Below, in pieces: positions 23,654-30,575 of a stretch of 36,815 nt of DNA (the first letter of the stretch is position 1; every line of letters starts with the position of its first letter). Both the position numbers and the translations under genes were made by a program. The notes under the pieces were generated by a model. The model was not told where the DNA came from, did not search any database, and saw only the letters and a list, made by a program, of their open reading frames with translations. Source of the stretch: an uncultured Lachnospiraceae bacterium (GTDB lineage Bacteria; Bacillota; Clostridia; Lachnospirales; Lachnospiraceae); the NCBI GenBank assembly GCA_910585765.1, contig CAJUES010000036.1, forward strand, positions 1-36,815. Reading direction: 5' to 3'.

Positions 23654-24433
23654 ATGAAGACAGAGCAGTTTCAGCTCTTGGCGGTGGGAAACAGTTTCAG
23701 CGAGGATGCGCTGTATTATATACACGATATCTGCGCGGCGGCAGGGGTGTCCTGCAGGGTGGTCAACCTCTACATAGGGGGCTGCAGCCTGCAGCGGCAC
23801 TGTGAGAACGTGATATCGGGAGAACAAGTGTATGAATATCAGTGCGACGGGCATTTTGACGGGCGGATGGTGTCCCTGCAGGAGGCGCTTGCGGAGGAGG
23901 CGTGGGACTATATCCTGATGCAGCAGGCAAGCCACGACAGCGGGCTCTGGGAGACGTACGAGCCATGGCTCTTTCGGCTGGCAGGGCATCTGCGGCAAAG
24001 CTGCCCCGGCGCGGAGATTCTGCTGCACAAGACCTGGGCGTATGAGCAGGACAGCACGCACGAAGCGTTTGGGCGCTATCACTGCAGCCAGCAGGAGATG
24101 TACGAGGCGCTGTCAGGCTGTTATCAGAAGGCGGCTGCGCAGCTTGGCGTGCGTATGGTTCCGAGCGCGGATGTGATCCAGGCAGTGCGCAGGGAACCCG
24201 GTTTTCGCTACGAGCGGGGGGAGCAGAGCCTGTGCAGGGACGGGTTTCACATGCATATGACGTATGGACGTTTCCTGCTGGGGGCGTTGTTCTATGTATT
24301 TTTGACGGGCAATGATATCTGTGAGAATCCCTTCTGCCCGGACGGTGCGGAGGCGGACAAGATTAAGACCATTCGGAGGTTAGTGCGAAAAATAGTTCTA
24401 AGGCAGCAAAAAACACTGCCTAAGAACTATTAA
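23654..24433 (+). CDS. SGNH-type hydrolase, DUF4886 family
   Basis: A 259-residue protein with no signal peptide, so cytoplasmic. LLAVGNSFSEDALYYIHDI supplies the block I Ser (GNSFS); NLYIGGCSL carries the block II Gly; DYILMQQASHDSG gives the next block; and the C-terminal DGFHMH has the Asp/His pair. This is the DUF4886 branch of the SGNH esterase superfamily, whose members include putative carbohydrate esterases. GGGAGGG lies 6 nt before ATG 23654. Placed between the LacI gene and GH3, it may remove acyl groups from imported glucan oligosaccharides, but no substrate can be read. Its last codons fall inside an inverted repeat. Confidence 0.8.
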   Translation: MKTEQFQLLAVGNSFSEDALYYIHDICAAAGVSCRVVNLYIGGCSLQRHCENVISGEQVYEYQCDGHFDGRMVSLQEALAEEAWDYILMQQASHDSGLWETYEPWLFRLAGHLRQSCPGAEILLHKTWAYEQDSTHEAFGRYHCSQQEMYEALSGCYQKAAAQLGVRMVPSADVIQAVRREPGFRYERGEQSLCRDGFHMHMTYGRFLLGALFYVFLTGNDICENPFCPDGAEADKIKTIRRLVRKIVLRQQKTLPKNY

Positions 24434-24497
24434 GTTTCACACAGGAAAAACGCAAAAGACGGCGTTTTTCATTTCTATTTGAGCCGCCAAAGGCGGC
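24393..24497 (+). other. Three successive stem-loops between the SGNH and GH3 genes
   Basis: Hairpin 1: TAGTTCTAAGGCAG (24393-24406) with CTGCCTAAGAACTA (24416-24429), one mismatch, covering the final codons of the SGNH gene. Hairpin 2: GAAAAACGC (24445-24453) with GCGTTTTTC (24462-24470). Hairpin 3: GCCGCC (24483-24488) with GGCGGC (24492-24497), directly before the GGGGGA ribosome binding site of GH3. Hairpin 2 ends in T residues and could terminate some transcripts. Together they suggest processing or attenuation between the two genes. Confidence 0.55.
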
Positions 24498-24510
24498 ATG
24501 GGGGATTAAA

Positions 24511-26676
24511 ATGGAACAGGACAAATTGATAGCATTATTGAACGACATGACTTTGGAGGAAAAGATTGACCAGATGCTGCAGGTGAGCGGCATGTTTTAC
24601 ACGGATGACGGCGTGCTCACCGGTCCGGCAAACACAGCTGGCTACACGGAGGAGGAGATCCGTTTGGCGGGAAGTGTGCTGGGAACGGTGGGGGCAGGAC
24701 AGCTCAAAAGGATACAGAGGGAGTATATGGAGCGGCATCCGCACCACATTCCCCTGATCTTTATGGCGGATATCATCAACGGTTTTCGGACAGTCTTTCC
24801 GATCCCGCTCGCGCAGGGGTGCACCTTTGACCCGGAGCTGGTGGAGGAGTGCGCGGCTGTGGCGGCGCGGGAGTCTGCCGCCGCGGGGCTTCATCTGACG
24901 TTCTCGCCGATGGCGGATCTCGTGCGGGATGCGAGATGGGGGCGCGTGATGGAGTCCACCGGTGAGGATGCGTGGTTGAACGGATGTTTCGCCAGGGCTA
25001 TGGTGGAGGGATATCAGGGGCGCAGCGGCCTGCGGGAAAAGGGGCGGATCGCGGCATGTGTGAAACACTTTGCAGGATACGGCGCGCCGACAGCCGGGCG
25101 GGATTACAATACGGTAGAGCTCTCGGAGCGCACGCTGCGCGATGACTATCTTCCGGCTTACAGGGAGGCGATCGACGCCGGTGCGGCGACTGTGATGACC
25201 AGCTTCAACACGCTTGACAGAGTGCCCTCCTCTGCGAACCGCAGGCTGATGCGCGATATCCTGCGCGGAGAGATGGGCTTTGAGGGCGTGCTGATATCGG
25301 ACTGGGCGGCGATTGAGGAGCTGTGCAGCCACGGCGTGGCGAGAGACAAGGAGGAAGCCGCGCGGCTTGCGCTGGAGGCCGGTGTGGATATCGATATGAT
25401 GACAAACTGCTACTGCAAGCACCTCAAAGAACTGGTGGAGTCCGGAGCGGTCAGCGGCGCACTGATCGACGAGGCAGTGCTGCGGATCCTGAAACTGAAA
25501 AATGACCTGGGACTGTTTGAGAATCCGTACAAGGATGCGGACGAGCAGGAGGAGAAGGTTCTGGCGCTCTGCGATGCGCACCGCAGGACCGCGCGGCGGA
25601 TGGCGGCGGAGTCGTTTGTATTGCTGAAAAATGACGGCATACTGCCGCTTGCAGGGGAGCGGACCGCGTTTATCGGCCCCTATGTGGCTAACGCGGAGAT
25701 ATACGGTGCCTGGTCGATGTTTGGAACGCCGGAAACGACTGTTTCCATAGAGCAGGGCGTAAAGAACAGGGGCTGCGGACAGACGTATTTTGCGGAGGGC
25801 TGCATGTTGTCGGCGGATCTTGGCAGATCGGAAGAGGCAGCCGGGAAGCTTCTGCGGGAGGCTGTGGAGCTGGCGAAGAAGGCGGACAGGGTGGTGCTGG
25901 CGCTTGGCGAACACCGTCTGCAGTCCGGGGAGGCGGCAAGCCGCGCGGACATCACGCTCCCTGACTGCCAGATGGAACTGTTCCGCCAGGTCTGCGCAGT
26001 GAACAAAAATGTTGTCGCTGTGATTTTCAGCGGCAGACCGCTCGATATCAGGGAGATCAGCAGGCAGGCAGCGGCAGTGCTCGCAGTCTGGATGCCGGGC
26101 ACGGAGGGCGGAAACGCCATTGCGGATGTGCTGTTTGGCGATGTGAACCCATCGGGCAGGCTTTCCATGAGCTTTCCATACAGTGTGGGGCAGGTTCCGA
26201 TATTCTATGGGCAGTTTCGAACAGGCCGCCCGTACATAGAGGGGACGGAGGAGAAGTATGTCTCCCGCTATCTCGATATTCCGAACAGACCGCTATATCC
26301 CTTTGGCTATGGTTTGTCCTACACCACGTTTGCGATCGGACCGGTGCAGCTTAGTGCGCAGCAGATGAGGCGGACGGACAGGCTGCGCGTGACCGTGACT
26401 GTGAAAAATACCGGAACAGTGAGCGGCAGCGAGGTAGTGCAGATGTATCTGGCGGATGTGAACGGCAGCGTGGCGCGCCCTGTGAGGGAGCTGAGGGGCT
26501 TTTGCAAAGTCCGTCTCGAGCCGGGCGAGGAGCGCGAGGTCTGCTTTGAGATCACGGAGGAGATGCTGCGCTTTCATGATATCCACATGGACTATGTGAG
26601 TGAGCCCGGAGCGTTTCATGTGTTTGTCGGGGATTCCAGTGAGACGGAGAACGGGGCGGCGTTCGTGCTGGAGTAA
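24511..26676 (+). CDS. GH3 beta-glucosidase, likely sophorose-type
   Basis: A 721-residue enzyme without signal peptide. TIM-barrel domain first (FMADIINGFRTVFPIPLAQG, RWGRVMESTGED, CVKHFAGYGAP), nucleophile in VLISDW (D264), then the sandwich domain with the probable acid/base glutamate in SGEAASRADITLP (E474), NPSGRLSMSFPYSVGQVP, and a C-terminal fibronectin III-like domain from about 600. It resembles, from memory, Listeria innocua Lin1840, a beta-glucosidase acting on sophorose and other beta-1,2-glucooligosaccharides. The phosphorylase cannot use the disaccharide well, so this enzyme would finish degradation to glucose. GGGGGA precedes ATG 24511. It ends the rightward unit. Confidence 0.88.
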   Translation: MEQDKLIALLNDMTLEEKIDQMLQVSGMFYTDDGVLTGPANTAGYTEEEIRLAGSVLGTVGAGQLKRIQREYMERHPHHIPLIFMADIINGFRTVFPIPLAQGCTFDPELVEECAAVAARESAAAGLHLTFSPMADLVRDARWGRVMESTGEDAWLNGCFARAMVEGYQGRSGLREKGRIAACVKHFAGYGAPTAGRDYNTVELSERTLRDDYLPAYREAIDAGAATVMTSFNTLDRVPSSANRRLMRDILRGEMGFEGVLISDWAAIEELCSHGVARDKEEAARLALEAGVDIDMMTNCYCKHLKELVESGAVSGALIDEAVLRILKLKNDLGLFENPYKDADEQEEKVLALCDAHRRTARRMAAESFVLLKNDGILPLAGERTAFIGPYVANAEIYGAWSMFGTPETTVSIEQGVKNRGCGQTYFAEGCMLSADLGRSEEAAGKLLREAVELAKKADRVVLALGEHRLQSGEAASRADITLPDCQMELFRQVCAVNKNVVAVIFSGRPLDIREISRQAAAVLAVWMPGTEGGNAIADVLFGDVNPSGRLSMSFPYSVGQVPIFYGQFRTGRPYIEGTEEKYVSRYLDIPNRPLYPFGYGLSYTTFAIGPVQLSAQQMRRTDRLRVTVTVKNTGTVSGSEVVQMYLADVNGSVARPVRELRGFCKVRLEPGEEREVCFEITEEMLRFHDIHMDYVSEPGAFHVFVGDSSETENGAAFVLE

Positions 26677-26741
26677 AACGTGTTCCAGGGACAGGCGCAT
26701 GGCGGACTGAAGTAAATAGGGTGGCTGCAGTATACAATAGT

Positions 26742-26781
26742 AGGGAAATAACTGATCTTTCAGCTTATTTCCCTCTTTTTT
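26742..26781 (+). terminator. Intrinsic terminator of the glucan operon
   Basis: AGGGAAATAA (26742-26751) pairs with TTATTTCCCT (26765-26774); the stem continues inward through CTGA/TCAG with one bulged base. A run of six T (26776-26781) follows closely. Confidence 0.85.
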
Positions 26782-26891
26782 GCGCACGGGTGCCCGGCGC
26801 CCGATCATGGAAAAGGTCATTCCCTGATCGATATATACACAAACACCCAGAGGAAATTTGTCAGCAGAGGCTGGCAGGGCAAAAAAATATG

Positions 26892-26970
26892 TTGACAGGG
26901 GTGCGCCGCTGTGTTAAGCTGATACTACGTTAGACGTAGCAACTATAGTCGTAGCAACGACAGCCGTTGC
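26892..26970 (+). promoter_or_regulatory. Promoter and dyad-rich operator region of the PadR operon
   Basis: TTGACA at 26892-26897 is a perfect -35; TAAGCT at 26915-26920 is a modest -10 at 17 bp. Immediately downstream are CTACG-TTAGA-CGTAG (26925-26939), a 9-bp direct repeat CGTAGCAAC (26935-26943 and 26950-26958), GTCGT-AGCA-ACGAC (26948-26961) and GCAACG-ACAGC-CGTTGC (26954-26970). Such overlapping dyads just before padR fit an autoregulatory operator, as PadR proteins usually repress their own promoters. Confidence 0.55.
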
Positions 26971-27018
26971 ATTGTCTGTCGTGGATCATGGGACAGGAGA
27001 TTGGGAAGGAGGTTTTTC

Positions 27019-27357
27019 ATGAGCAGCATCAGCAGCGACATCATACGCGGGTACAACGACACGATGATCCTGTATCTGTTGTGGGATGCGCCGTCGTATG
27101 GATATGAGATTTCGAAACAGATCAAAAGGCTGTCGGAGGAAAAGTATGTGATCAAGGAAACGACACTTTATTCCGCCTTCACGCGGCTGGAGAAAAACGG
27201 GTTTGTCGAGTCCTTCTCCGAGCATGTCACAGTCAGCGGAAAGCGGAGGACGTATTACAGGATCACAGAGCAGGGCAGGCAGTACTACCGTGAGAAATGT
27301 GAGGAGTGGACGCTGACAAAGGAAGTTGTGGAAAAGTTTGTCAAGGAGGGTGTGTGA
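27019..27357 (+). CDS. PadR family transcriptional regulator
   Basis: A 112-residue protein. GGAAGGAGG (27004-27012) stands 6 nt before ATG 27019; the longer frame from 27001 is unlikely. The winged helix reads IIRGYNDTMILYLLWDAPSY, GYEISKQIKRLSEEKY, then ETTLYSAFTRLEKNGFVES and GKRRTYYRITEQGRQYY, all standard PadR. The C-terminal helix for dimerisation is short. PadR repressors sense small molecules or cell-envelope stress. It forms a unit with the next two genes, 4 bp apart and less than 20 bp apart. Confidence 0.93.
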   Translation: MSSISSDIIRGYNDTMILYLLWDAPSYGYEISKQIKRLSEEKYVIKETTLYSAFTRLEKNGFVESFSEHVTVSGKRRTYYRITEQGRQYYREKCEEWTLTKEVVEKFVKEGV

Positions 27358-27361
27358 GAGA

Positions 27362-28327
27362 ATGGAGACGATCAGAAATTATCTGGAGACAATGTTTGCG
27401 AGGCTTCCCAACACGTTTGAAGTGCAGAAGGCAAAGGATGAGCTGTGGCAGATGATGGAGGACAAATACGCAGAACTTATCGAGGACAAAAAGACCGAGA
27501 ACGAGGCGGTCGGCATCGTGATCTCCGAGTTTGGGAACCTTGATGAGCTGGCGGACGAGCTTGGCATCAGCAGTTTTGTGATACAGGAGAACCGCAGGAC
27601 AGCCGACGGGTTTCGGAACGTGACGCTCGCGGAGGTCAAGGACTACCTTCACGATAAGACGCGCGCGGCGTATGCCGTTGCGCTCGGTGTGTTCCTGTGC
27701 ATCGTCAGCATCTGCGGATATTTGCTGAATTTTGGCTGGAGCTGGCGCGTCAGGAACGTCTTTGCCGTGAGTTTTATGTTTTTGGCGGTTTCAGCCGCGG
27801 TCGGTTTGTTTTTGTTTTCAAATTATATCATGGGAAGATGGAAGTTTCTCGGGGAGAGGGCGTGCAGTGTGGATTTTGCGACGGCGGAGTATGTGCACAG
27901 CCAGAGGGAAGGCTTTCGCGTGACACGCTCGATGATGGTCACGATCGGTGTTATTCTGTGCATCCTGAGTGTGCTTCCGGTGGTCATTGTAAACAGTCTG
28001 TTTGGCTGGAGCAGTGGTTTTGGGGTGCTTCTCATGCTGGTGATCATAGGGATCGGCGTCTTTCTGTTCGTGGCAGCAGCGAACGTGAATGCGGGTTTTG
28101 CGACAATCCTTTCACTGAACGCAAGGGGCACCGTGGGGGCAAGTTTTGTCCCGTCACAGAAGCAGGTGACATACAAAAACGAGAGGATCTCACAGGTGAT
28201 GTCTGTCTATTGGCAGACAGTGACATGCATCTATCTGTGCTGGAGCTTTTTGACTTTTGACTGGCACATCACATGGATCGTGTGGGTGGTCGCGGCGCTG
28301 GTGCAGCAGATCATCAAAGCGTTGTAG
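27362..28327 (+). CDS. HAAS-domain (DUF1700-like) membrane protein
   Basis: A 321-residue protein from ATG 27362, 4 bp after the padR stop. Residues 1-75 form the helical HAAS/permease-prefix domain, with IRNYLETMFARLPNTFEVQK, a YAELIEDKKTENEAV segment and ISEFGNLDELADELG. At least six hydrophobic spans follow (for example ALGVFLCIVSICGYLL and VLLMLVIIGIGVFLFVAAA). HAAS proteins usually sit between a PadR regulator and a DUF4097 protein, as here; the PadR is thought to bind the HAAS domain. The operon's physiological role is not settled. Confidence 0.82.
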   Translation: METIRNYLETMFARLPNTFEVQKAKDELWQMMEDKYAELIEDKKTENEAVGIVISEFGNLDELADELGISSFVIQENRRTADGFRNVTLAEVKDYLHDKTRAAYAVALGVFLCIVSICGYLLNFGWSWRVRNVFAVSFMFLAVSAAVGLFLFSNYIMGRWKFLGERACSVDFATAEYVHSQREGFRVTRSMMVTIGVILCILSVLPVVIVNSLFGWSSGFGVLLMLVIIGIGVFLFVAAANVNAGFATILSLNARGTVGASFVPSQKQVTYKNERISQVMSVYWQTVTCIYLCWSFLTFDWHITWIVWVVAALVQQIIKAL

Positions 28328-28337
28328 GGAGGAGGAA

Positions 28338-29132
28338 ATGTGCATGAAGAGAAGTGTATGGATCATGATCATCACGGTCATTACAGCCTGCTGTGTGATC
28401 GGCGGCACCTTCTATCATATTTTCAGATATGAAAAAGGTTTTTGGGGGAACGGGGAGATCACGGACATGAGTCTGGACCTGGAAGCGTTTGACGCGCTCA
28501 GCGTGGACGCAGATCTGATGGATGTGACGATCGCGGCAGGTGAGCGGTTCCATCTGAGCTGCCAGCACACAGATGGACTCGGGATCACGTATGAAGTAAA
28601 GGATGGGAAGCTCGCCATCAGGCAGAGGGCGTATCGGCGCAGATTGGGCGTCAACAATGAGTGCGTTCTGACACTGACGATACCGGAACAGACCGCGATG
28701 CGTGTGGTCGATGTGCACACGGCACTGGGAAATATCCGGCTGGAAGGGATATCCGCATCGGAGTGCGGGCTTCTGTGCAACATGGGAAGCAATACGATAA
28801 AAAAGTGCAGCTTTGACAAATCGGATCTGAATACGAACATGGGCGAGATCTCCGTCAGCGACACCGATCTCGGCGACTCGGAAGTCAACAATGATATGGG
28901 TGAGATCGATATCGATGACTGTGCGTTTGGTGATCTCGCGATCACGGCGGCTATGGGGGGCGTGACAATTGGCGCTGCGCATACGCTTGAAGACTACGAT
29001 ATGGAGCTTGTGGCGGATCTTGGCAGCGTGCATGTCAACAACCGCAGCGAGAGCACACATTTTCGTCAGTCCGGAGATGCGGGAAAGCTCTCGGTCAACA
29101 CCAGTGTGGGCAGTGTGCGGCTGTCGTACTGA
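28338..29132 (+). CDS. DUF4097 family membrane-anchored protein
   Basis: A 264-residue protein (262 if started at ATG 28344, which has better spacing to GGAGGAGG). An N-terminal membrane anchor (WIMIITVITACCVIGG) is followed by an outside domain of short repeated beta-strand units (EISVSDTDLGDSEVNNDMGE, then IDIDDCAFGDLAITAAMGGV) of the right-handed beta-helix-like DUF4097/adhesin kind. It closes the PadR-HAAS-DUF4097 unit. Function unknown; DUF4097 proteins are suspected in cell-envelope stress or adhesion. A hairpin terminator follows. Confidence 0.82.
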   Translation: MCMKRSVWIMIITVITACCVIGGTFYHIFRYEKGFWGNGEITDMSLDLEAFDALSVDADLMDVTIAAGERFHLSCQHTDGLGITYEVKDGKLAIRQRAYRRRLGVNNECVLTLTIPEQTAMRVVDVHTALGNIRLEGISASECGLLCNMGSNTIKKCSFDKSDLNTNMGEISVSDTDLGDSEVNNDMGEIDIDDCAFGDLAITAAMGGVTIGAAHTLEDYDMELVADLGSVHVNNRSESTHFRQSGDAGKLSVNTSVGSVRLSY

Positions 29133-29159
29133 GCAGATTCTTTGTCCCGGCTCAAAATC

Positions 29160-29217
29160 AAAACAGGCAGTGATCCGAAGGGAGCCACTGCCTGTTTTGA
29201 TGCGTCACAGACGCATC
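29160..29217 (+). terminator. Double hairpin ending the PadR operon
   Basis: AAAACAGGCAGTG (29160-29172) pairs with CACTGCCTGTTTT (29186-29198); directly after it GATGCGT (29199-29205) pairs with ACGCATC (29211-29217). The first stem carries its own T stretch in the right arm and would terminate; no long T run lies beyond. Confidence 0.7.
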
Positions 29218-29292
29218 GAAAAGAGCCTCTGGATTTTTTGCGGGTGCTGTGTTAGAATAAAAGGCATATCAGTATGAAAGCGAAGGGGACAG

Positions 29293-30096
29293 ATGGAGAA
29301 TATATTATTGCAGGTAGAGAAACTGAGTATAGAGTTCCACGACCACGATGTGCCGGAGCGCGTTGTGAACCACCTCGACATGGAGCTTGCGCAGGGAGAG
29401 ATCCTCGGGATCGTCGGCGAGTCCGGGTCAGGCAAATCCATGACTGCGATGGCGGTCGCGGGACTTTTGACGCGCCATGACATGGCGATGGAGGGGAAGA
29501 TCGTATTTGATGGAAAGGAGCTTCTGCACGCGGACCGAGGGACGCTCAGACAGATCCAGGGAAACGACATCGGCATCGTGTTCCAGGAGCCCATGACATC
29601 GCTGAACCCGGTAAAGCGCATCGGCTGGCAGGTGGAGGAGAGCCTGCGCATACACATGCCGGAGATGGGAAAAGAGGAGCGTTACCGCCGTGTGATCAGG
29701 GCGCTGGAGGACGTGGAGCTTGACGATCCGCAGCTCGTGTACAAAAAATATCCGCACGAGCTTTCCGGCGGTATGCGGCAGCGCGTGATGATCGCCTCCG
29801 CAATGATCTGTGAGCCGAAGCTTCTGATCGCGGACGAGCCGACGACAGCGCTTGACGTGACCATACAGCTGCAGATTGTGAAGCTTCTGCAGCGGCTGAA
29901 TCAGGAGAAAAACATGGCAGTACTGTTCATTTCGCACGACCTGAGTCTGGTGAAACGCCTGTGTCACCGCATCATCGTGATGCACAACGGAGATATGGTG
30001 GAGACAGGGCTGACAGAGCAAATATTCTATCACCCGAAAGAGGCGTACACAAGAGAACTGATCAGCGCGATCCCAAAACTTGAGAAGATCAGCTGA
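29293..30096 (+). CDS. Peptide/nickel-type ABC transporter ATP-binding protein, DppD/OppD type
   Basis: A 267-residue ATPase: Walker A GESGSGKS, Q-loop with FQEPMTSLNPVKRIGWQ, signature LSGGMRQRV, Walker B LLIADEPTTALD, and switch histidine in LFISHD. The class is that of DppD/OppD, which pair with a DppF-type partner (30576). The C-terminus is somewhat short and lacks an obvious iron-sulfur cysteine motif. AAGGGG at 29283-29288 precedes ATG 29293. The neighbours include no permease or binding protein; the only ones of matching class in the window are at 7495-11006, so the genes probably form one importer split by an 18-kb stretch. Confidence 0.93.
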   Translation: MENILLQVEKLSIEFHDHDVPERVVNHLDMELAQGEILGIVGESGSGKSMTAMAVAGLLTRHDMAMEGKIVFDGKELLHADRGTLRQIQGNDIGIVFQEPMTSLNPVKRIGWQVEESLRIHMPEMGKEERYRRVIRALEDVELDDPQLVYKKYPHELSGGMRQRVMIASAMICEPKLLIADEPTTALDVTIQLQIVKLLQRLNQEKNMAVLFISHDLSLVKRLCHRIIVMHNGDMVETGLTEQIFYHPKEAYTRELISAIPKLEKIS

Positions 30097-30125
30097 ACAA
30101 AGTTTGCTATATGAAAGGAGAAAAA

Positions 30126-30560
30126 ATGATACGGAAAGCCTCAAAAAAGGATGCAGTGACGATCGCAGGCCTGGCAGCCCTCATGTGGGACGGCCATTCG
30201 GTTGAGGAGCTGACAGATGATTTTGCAGCGCTTCTCTCCAGGGATGATGCCCGGATATTCCTGAAATACGAAAATGATATTCCCGTCGGATTCGCGCAGT
30301 GCCAGTTAAGGCACGACTATGTGGAGGGAACAGAGACCACGCCTGTCGGATATCTCGAGGGGATCTTTACGGTGGAGAGCTGCCGCAACAAAGGGTATGC
30401 CAGGGCGCTGCTGAGGGAGTGTGAGATGTGGGCAAAGGAGAGCGGATGCACGGAATTTGCCAGCGACTGTGAGATTGGCAATGACGACAGCTTCCGGTTC
30501 CACAAGGCGATGGATTTCGAGGAGGCAAACAGGATCATCTGCTTCACCAAGAAGCTGTAA
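30126..30560 (+). CDS. GNAT acetyltransferase, aminoglycoside 6'-N-acetyltransferase-like
   Basis: At 144 residues this has the size of AAC(6')-I enzymes. AAGGAG lies 5 nt before ATG 30126 (an ATG at 30111 is upstream of it). It contains LAALMWDGHSVEEL, a stretch YVEGTETTPVGYLEGIF, the acetyl-CoA-binding block RNKGYARALL, and WAKESGCTEFASDCEI with HKAMDFEEANRIICF, matching, from memory, the Acinetobacter-type AAC(6')-Ig/Ih branch. Those enzymes acetylate the 6' amine of aminoglycosides with acetyl-CoA. Resistance cannot be asserted: this could be a housekeeping GNAT acting on an imported peptide or amine. It lies between the two ATPase genes, gaps of 29 and 15 bp. Confidence 0.8.
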   Translation: MIRKASKKDAVTIAGLAALMWDGHSVEELTDDFAALLSRDDARIFLKYENDIPVGFAQCQLRHDYVEGTETTPVGYLEGIFTVESCRNKGYARALLRECEMWAKESGCTEFASDCEIGNDDSFRFHKAMDFEEANRIICFTKKL

Positions 30561-30575
30561 CGGGTGGAGGTCGGT

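Noticed and set aside
24393..24429. Terminal inverted repeats of a small insertion sequence
   Set aside because: Only a 9-nt loop separates the arms and there is no transposase or target duplication; a hairpin explains it better.
24535..25914. A 459-residue minus-strand open frame opposite the second GH3 gene
   Set aside because: GH3 motifs and operon position support the plus strand; the antisense product resembles no family and has no ribosome binding site context.
29238..29258. Promoter TTGCGG/TAGAAT before the ATPase gene
   Set aside because: The two hexamers are only 9 bp apart, far too close for sigma-A.
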